Positions 56,951 to 64,000 of a DNA stretch of 64,000 nt are shown here, in pieces (the first letter of the stretch is position 1; every line of letters begins with the position of its first letter). The position numbers were made by a program, and so were the translations under genes. The notes under the pieces were generated by a model. The model was not told the origin of the DNA, searched no databases, and worked only from the letters and a program-made list of their open reading frames with translations. Source of the stretch: Siphonodentalium dalli (lineage: Eukaryota; Mollusca; Scaphopoda; Gadilida; Siphonodentaliidae). Location: the NCBI GenBank assembly GCA_032622095.1, contig CP136063.1, forward strand, positions 119,246,723 to 119,310,722, read 5' to 3'.

Positions 56951-59728
56951 GACCCCCACCCATGCCTCGAAATTTGGTAATGCGGGTAGAAAAATCGCCA
57001 TATCTTGGCCAATTTTCAAGATTTCGAGCTAATTTTTGCGTCATTGTGTTCGTATTTGATGTCCCTATAATATTTAGTTGGGTTTTGGTAAGGTATTGTG
57101 GCGATATTCTACTATGTAGGCCAATATGTATGTTGTTCAGTGCATACTTTTTGAATATCGTTGGCCTCCATCGACATACTACGGAAAGTGGGTAATTGTT
57201 TAGAAGTACTGAAAATTCCCCACCGAATGACACCAAACACGTGACGATTGGTTGATGGAAATTAAATTCATAGTGCATCTTCTGTAAACTTGAAAAAAAT
57301 GAAGGGGCCACAATTTCCACATTTCTCAATCGATTTACAAAATTCTTTCACGAGTAGCATTAGTACGTCGTATAGATACTTCATAACATTTTTGGTTCAA
57401 ATCGGAGACAAAAAAAATATGACAATTTTTGCCCCCCTCCCTAATACGGACCAATGTTTTTGGATCTTGGTCAAAATTGCACCATTTCGTCTTCTTTCTA
57501 TGGATAACACGCTCACATAAACCAAATACAATTCACGTGCGTTGTCTAGGAGGAGTTTTGTCCACAAGCACTTTCTCCTAAATCGATGTATGAATACAAT
57601 TTTCAATGGTCTGTAACTTGGACATTTCTCAACCGATTTCCAAAATTCTTTCAGGAGAATCATTAGTACGTCCTATAGATACACGACAGTAAAAGTAGTT
57701 GAAATCATCGAAAAAAAAAAAATCGAAAATTTTGCCCCCACCCAAACCCCAAAAATATAAGTCCGTTCCTGTTCAAAACTTATTTTCATAGAAAGTTGCT
57801 AACAACTAACTGCATATGAGCCCTCGTATCTGGCTACCTTGAACGTTATAGGCGGACACAGGATATGAAATAAATCGAATTTTGCGAATCATGGGCGACA
57901 ACTCTGTAGGGAAAGCTCGGACATAAATTATAATGCATGGACCCAATAGGGCATACTGAGTTGTGCATACGGTCCAAATTTCAAGTTGCTTCTATTCATA
58001 CTTTTCGAGATACTGCAACCCCCAGTTTTACACATAAAGGGAGATAACTCTGCAAAGCAAGTTAGGACAAAATCCTATATAGACCGATGCACTACAACTA
58101 TCATTGGGCTATAAACATACCAAAATCCAGCGCTCTATCTCTCTTACTTCCTGAGATATAAGGGTTATAAAATTGCTTAGTATAATAATAAATAATATTG
58201 GAAAAAAATAATAAATTGAATAACAATATACTTCCATATTAAAATATGGAAGTATAATAAGGGAATCGCGCGGAATTGATTGGAATGTCGATTGTATGGT
58301 TCATTGACATTTCTGTGTTCAGTTGGAATGTTCTGGTATGACCCCCACCCATGCCTCGAAATTTGGTAATGCGGGTAGAAAAATCGCCATATCTTGGCCA
58401 ATTTTCAAGATTTCGAGCTAATTTTTGCGTCATTGTGTTCGTATTTGATGTCCCTATAATATTTAGTTGGGTTTTGGTAAGGTATTGTGGCGATATTCTA
58501 CTATGTAGGCCAATATGTATGTTGTTCAGTGCATACTTTTTGAATATCGTTGGCCTCCATCGACATACTACGGAAAGTGGGTAATTGTTTAGAAGTACTG
58601 AAAATTCCCCACCGAATGACACCAAACACGTGACGATTGGTTGATGGAAATTAAATTCATAGTGCATCTTCTGTAAACTTGAAAAAAATGAAGGGGCCAC
58701 AATTTCCACATTTCTCAATCGATTTACAAAATTCTTTCACGAGTAGCATTAGTACGTCGTATAGATACTTCATAACATTTTTGGTTCAAATCGGAGACAA
58801 AAAAAATATGACAATTTTTGCCCCCCTCCCTAATACGGACCAATGTTTTTGGATCTTGGTCAAAATTGCACCATTTCGTCTTCTTTCTATGGATAACACG
58901 CTCACATAAACCAAATACAATTCACGTGCGTTGTCTAGGAGGAGTTTTGTCCACAAGCACTTTCTCCTAAATCGATGTATGAATACAATTTTCAATGGTC
59001 TGTAACTTGGACATTTCTCAACCGATTTCCAAAATTCTTTCAGGAGAATCATTAGTACGTCCTATAGATACACGACAGTAAAAGTAGTTGAAATCATCGA
59101 AAAAAAAAAAATCGAAAATTTTGCCCCCACCCAAACCCCAAAAATATAAGTCCGTTCCTGTTCAAAACTTATTTTCATAGAAAGTTGCTAACAACTAACT
59201 GCATATGAGCCCTCGTATCTGGCTACCTTGAACGTTATAGGCGGACACAGGATATGAAATAAATCGAATTTTGCGAATCATGGGCGACAACTCTGTAGGG
59301 AAAGCTCGGACATAAATTATAATGCATGGACCCAATAGGGCATACTGAGTTGTGCATACGGTCCAAATTTCAAGTTGCTTCTATTCATACTTTTCGAGAT
59401 ACTGCAACCCCCAGTTTTACACATAAAGGGAGATAACTCTGCAAAGCAAGTTAGGACAAAATCCTATATAGACCGATGCACTACAACTATCATTGGGCTA
59501 TAAACATACCAAAATCCAGCGCTCTATCTCTCTTACTTCCTGAGATATAAGGGTTATAAAATTGCTTAGTATAATAATAAATAATATTGGAAAAAAATAA
59601 TAAATTGAATAACAATATACTTCCATATTAAAATATGGAAGTATAATAAGGGAATCGCGCGGAATTGATTGGAATGTCGATTGTATGGTTCATTGACATT
59701 TCTGTGTTCAGTTGGAATGTTCTGGTAT
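56951..59728. repeat. Monomers M42-M43, consensus type
   Basis: Two consecutive units with no visible deviation from consensus. Confidence 0.92.
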
Positions 59729-61117
59729 GACCCCCACCCATGCCTCGAAATTTGGTAATGCGGGTAGAAAAATCGCCATATCTTGGCCAATTTTCAAGAT
59801 TTCGAGCTAATTTTTGCGTCATTGTGTTCGTATTTGATGTCCCTATAATATTTAGTTGGGTTTTGGTAAGGTATTGTGGCGATATTCTACTATGTAGGCC
59901 AATATGTATGTTGTTCAGTGCATACTTTTTGAATATCGTTGGCCTCCATCGACATACTACGGAAAGTGGGTAATTGTTTAGAAGTACTGAAAATTCCCCA
60001 CCGAATGACACCAAACACGTGACGATTGGTTGATGGAAATTAAATTCATAGTGCATCTTCTGTAAACTTGAAAAAAATGAAGGGGCCACAATTTCCACAT
60101 TTCTCAATCGATTTACAAAATTCTTTCACGAGTAGCATTAGTACGTCGTATAGATACTTCATAACATTTTTGGTTCAAATCGGAGACAAACAAAATATGA
60201 CAATTTTTGCCCCCCTCCCTAATACGGACCAATGTTTTTGGATCTTGGTCAAAATTGCACCATTTCGTCTTCTTTCTATGGATAACACGCTCACATAAAC
60301 CAAATACAATTCACGTGCGTTGTCTAGGAGGAGTTTTGTCCACAAGCACTTTCTCCTAAATCGATGTATGAATACAATTTTCAATGGTCTGTAACTTGGA
60401 CATTTCTCAACCGATTTCCAAAATTCTTTCAGGAGAATCATTAGTACGTCCTATAGATACACGACAGTAAAAGTAGTTGAAATCATCGAAAAAAAAAAAA
60501 TCGAAAATTTTGCCCCCACCCAAACCCCAAAAATATAAGTCCGTTCCTGTTCAAAACTTATTTTCATAGAAAGTTGCTAACAACTAACTGCATATGAGCC
60601 CTCGTATCTGGCTACCTTGAACGTTATAGGCGGACACAGGATATGAAATAAATCGAATTTTGCGAATCATGGGCGACAACTCTGTAGGGAAAGCTCGGAC
60701 ATAAATTATAATGCATGGACCCAATAGGGCATACTGAGTTGTGCATACGGTCCAAATTTCAAGTTGCTTCTATTCATACTTTTCGAGATACTGCAACCCC
60801 CAGTTTTACACATAAAGGGAGATAACTCTGCAAAGCAAGTTAGGACAAAATCCTATATAGACCGATGCACTACAACTATCATTGGGCTATAAACATACCA
60901 AAATCCAGCGCTCTATCTCTCTTACTTCCTGAGATATAAGGGTTATAAAATTGCTTAGTATAATAATAAATAATATTGGAAAAAAATAATAAATTGAATA
61001 ACAATATACTTCCATATTAAAATATGGAAGTATAATAAGGGAATCGCGCGGAATTGATTGGAATGTCGATTGTATGGTTCATTGACATTTCTGTGTTCAG
61101 TTGGAATGTTCTGGTAT
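59729..61117. repeat. Monomer M44, 463C haplotype
   Basis: This unit carries 463C (60191) and is followed by the 142A + 1125A unit M45. It is the third clear instance of that ordered pair. Confidence 0.95.
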
Positions 61118-62506
61118 GACCCCCACCCATGCCTCGAAATTTGGTAATGCGGGTAGAAAAATCGCCATATCTTGGCCAATTTTCAAGATTTCGAGCTAAT
61201 TTTTGCGTCATTGTGTTCGTATTTGATGTCCCTATAATATTTAGTTGGGTTTTGGTAAAGTATTGTGGCGATATTCTACTATGTAGGCCAATATGTATGT
61301 TGTTCAGTGCATACTTTTTGAATATCGTTGGCCTCCATCGACATACTACGGAAAGTGGGTAATTGTTTAGAAGTACTGAAAATTCCCCACCGAATGACAC
61401 CAAACACGTGACGATTGGTTGATGGAAATTAAATTCATAGTGCATCTTCTGTAAACTTGAAAAAAATGAAGGGGCCACAATTTCCACATTTCTCAATCGA
61501 TTTACAAAATTCTTTCACGAGTAGCATTAGTACGTCGTATAGATACTTCATAACATTTTTGGTTCAAATCGGAGACAAAAAAAATATGACAATTTTTGCC
61601 CCCCTCCCTAATACGGACCAATGTTTTTGGATCTTGGTCAAAATTGCACCATTTCGTCTTCTTTCTATGGATAACACGCTCACATAAACCAAATACAATT
61701 CACGTGCGTTGTCTAGGAGGAGTTTTGTCCACAAGCACTTTCTCCTAAATCGATGTATGAATACAATTTTCAATGGTCTGTAACTTGGACATTTCTCAAC
61801 CGATTTCCAAAATTCTTTCAGGAGAATCATTAGTACGTCCTATAGATACACGACAGTAAAAGTAGTTGAAATCATCGAAAAAAAAAAAATCGAAAATTTT
61901 GCCCCCACCCAAACCCCAAAAATATAAGTCCGTTCCTGTTCAAAACTTATTTTCATAGAAAGTTGCTAACAACTAACTGCATATGAGTCCTCGTATCTGG
62001 CTACCTTGAACGTTATAGGCGGACACAGGATATGAAATAAATCGAATTTTGCGAATCATGGGCGACAACTCTGTAGGGAAAGCTCGGACATAAATTATAA
62101 TGCATGGACCCAATAGGGCATACTGAGTTGTGCATACGGTCCAAATTTCAAGTTGCTTCTATTCATACTTTTCGAGATACTGCAACCCCCAGTTTTACAC
62201 ATAAAGGGAGATAACTCTGCAAAGCAAGTTAGGACAAAATCATATATAGACCGATGCACTACAACTATCATTGGGCTATAAACATACCAAAATCCAGCGC
62301 TCTATCTCTCTTACTTCCTGAGATATAAGGGTTATAAAATTGCTTAGTATAATAATAAATAATATTGGAAAAAAATAATAAATTGAATAACAATATACTT
62401 CCATATTAAAATATGGAAGTATAATAAGGGAATCGCGCGGAATTGATTGGAATGTCGATTGTATGGTTCATTGACATTTCTGTGTTCAGTTGGAATGTTC
62501 TGGTAT
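61118..62506. repeat. Monomer M45, 142A + 871T + 1125A
   Basis: This unit carries G142A (61259), a unique C871T (61988) and C1125A (62242). Confidence 0.95.
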
Positions 62507-63895
62507 GACCCCCACCCATGCCTCGAAATTTGGTAATGCGGGTAGAAAAATCGCCATATCTTGGCCAATTTTCAAGATTTCGAGCTAATTTTTGCGTCAT
62601 TGTGTTCGTATTTGATGTCCCTATAATATTTAGTTGGGTTTTGGTAAGGTATTGTGGCGATATTCTACTATGTAGGCCAATATGTATGTTGTTCAGTGCA
62701 TACTTTTTGAATATCGTTGGCCTCCATCGACATACTACGGAAAGTGGGTAATTGTTTAGAAGTACTGAAAATTCCCCACCGAATGACACCAAACACGTGA
62801 CGATTGGTTGATGGAAATTAAATTCATAGTGCATCTTCTGTAAACTTGAAAAAAATGAAGGGGCCACAATTTCCACATTTCTCAATCGATTTACAAAATT
62901 CTTTCACGAGTAGCATTAGTACGTCGTATAGATACTTCATAACATTTTTGGTTCAAATCGGAGACAAACAAAATATGACAATTTTTGCCCCCCTCCCTAA
63001 TACGGACCAATGTTTTTGGATCTTGGTCAAAATTGCACCATTTCGTCTTCTTTCTATGGATAACACGCTCACATAAACCAAATACAATTCACGTGCGTTG
63101 TCTAGGAGGAGTTTTGTCCACAAGCACTTTCTCCTAAATCGATGTATGAATACAATTTTCAATGGTCTGTAACTTGGACATTTCTCAACCGATTTCCAAA
63201 ATTCTTTCAGGAGAATCATTAGTACGTCCTATAGATACACGACAGTAAAAGTAGTTGAAATCATCGAAAAAAAAAAAATCGAAAATTTTGCCCCCACCCA
63301 AACCCCAAAAATATAAGTCCGTTCCTGTTCAAAACTTATTTTCATAGAAAGTTGCTAACAACTAACTGCATATGAGCCCTCGTATCTGGCTACCTTGAAC
63401 GTTATAGGCGGACACAGGATATGAAATAAATCGAATTTTGCGAATCATGGGCGACAACTCTGTAGGGAAAGCTCGGACATAAATTATAATGCATGGACCC
63501 AATAGGGCATACTGAGTTGTGCATACGGTCCAAATTTCAAGTTGCTTCTATTCATACTTTTCGAGATACTGCAACCCCCAGTTTTACACATAAAGGGAGA
63601 TAACTCTGCAAAGCAAGTTAGGACAAAATCCTATATAGACCGATGCACTACAACTATCATTGGGCTATAAACATACCAAAATCCAGCGCTCTATCTCTCT
63701 TACTTCCTGAGATATAAGGGTTATAAAATTGCTTAGTATAATAATAAATAATATTGGAAAAAAATAATAAATTGAATAACAATATACTTCCATATTAAAA
63801 TATGGAAGTATAATAAGGGAATCGCGCGGAATTGATTGGAATGTCGATTGTATGGTTCATTGACATTTCTGTGTTCAGTTGGAATGTTCTGGTAT
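62507..63895. repeat. Monomer M46, 463C haplotype
   Basis: This last complete unit carries 463C (62969). The following partial unit ends before position 142, so whether it is another 142A + 1125A unit cannot be seen. Confidence 0.95.
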
Positions 63896-64000
63896 GACCC
63901 CCACCCATGCCTCGAAATTTGGTAATGCGGGTAGAAAAATCGCCATATCTTGGCCAATTTTCAAGATTTCGAGCTAATTTTTGCGTCATTGTGTTCGTAT
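63896..64000. repeat. Partial monomer M47 (first 105 bp)
   Basis: The window ends inside this unit, which matches consensus as far as it goes. The array therefore continues beyond the right edge. Confidence 0.97.

Larger units (their letters stand above)
1..64000. repeat. Tandem satellite array, 1389-bp monomer, 46 complete copies plus 105 bp
   Basis: The same 1389-bp unit repeats head to tail from the first base to the last with no spacer, inversion, insertion or unique flank. Landmarks recur every 1389 bp, for example the gacccccacc box at 1, 1390 and 2779; after 12851 the phase moves by one base because M10 carries an extra A. By eye there are only 31 substitutions from consensus, at 11 unit positions (142, 336, 423, 463, 751, 871, 895, 966, 980, 1125, 1184), plus one 1-bp insertion. 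I recognise no gene or transposon domain on either strand. Arrays of this size and uniformity are typical of eukaryotic heterochromatic satellites. Centromeric, pericentromeric or subtelomeric location cannot be told from the window, and neither edge of the array is visible. Confidence 0.98.

Noticed and set aside
1-64000. Giant CRISPR array or phage/plasmid concatemer
   Set aside because: There are no short repeats separated by unique spacers, no cas genes, and no replication, capsid or mobilisation genes in the unit.
1-64000. Regular higher-order repeat of a fixed number of monomers
   Set aside because: Variant units recur at irregular distances (for example the 142A + 1125A units M10, M30, M39 and M45), so no fixed multi-unit period fits.
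1-64000. Rolling-circle product or assembly loop of a single 1389-bp circle
   Set aside because: A single template would give identical units or strictly periodic variants. Instead there are clustered, linked and recombinant haplotypes. Errors in copy number during assembly cannot be excluded.

Overview
The whole window is one uninterrupted tandem satellite array. It contains 46 complete head-to-tail copies of a 1389-bp monomer plus the first 105 bp of a 47th, and no unique flanking sequence at either end. Monomer phase is set arbitrarily from base 1. M1-M9 start at 1 + 1389 x (n-1). M10 (12502-13891) is 1390 bp because of one extra A, and every later monomer starts one base further on. Both ends of the array lie outside the window, so its true length is unknown.

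I found no protein-coding gene, RNA gene, transposase, integrase, reverse transcriptase, CRISPR array, origin or operon. The monomer is AT-rich with stop codons in all frames. The longest open frame is an antisense 159-codon frame with no recognisable domain. The substitutions I can see change its amino acids, and the one indel shifts its frame. The ORFs recur only because the DNA repeats.

The copies are extraordinarily alike. By eye I find 31 single-base deviations from consensus at 11 sites and one 1-bp insertion in about 63.9 kb, roughly 0.05% divergence. All 46 units therefore come from very recent amplification or very efficient homogenisation. The variants are informative because they form haplotypes that recur in separated units, sometimes linked across a unit boundary. 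This points to copying of multi-unit blocks and gene-conversion-like mosaicism, not to a regular higher-order repeat.

The monomer also has older internal structure: a 303-bp-spaced duplication (about 370-490 and 673-793), a more diverged 146-bp-spaced duplication (about 943-1060 and 1089-1206), a near-perfect inverted repeat with 14-bp arms (1277-1306), and A-tracts including an exact A12. The 146 and 303 bp spacings suggest, as inference, that the long monomer grew from shorter units of roughly nucleosome length.

This kind of array is expected of eukaryotic heterochromatin, either (peri)centromeric or subtelomeric, and not of a bacterium, plasmid or phage. The species cannot be fixed from the sequence. 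The word aagggagataactctg inside the monomer resembles a word I recall as frequent in bivalve mollusc repeats, a weak hint that only a database search could settle.
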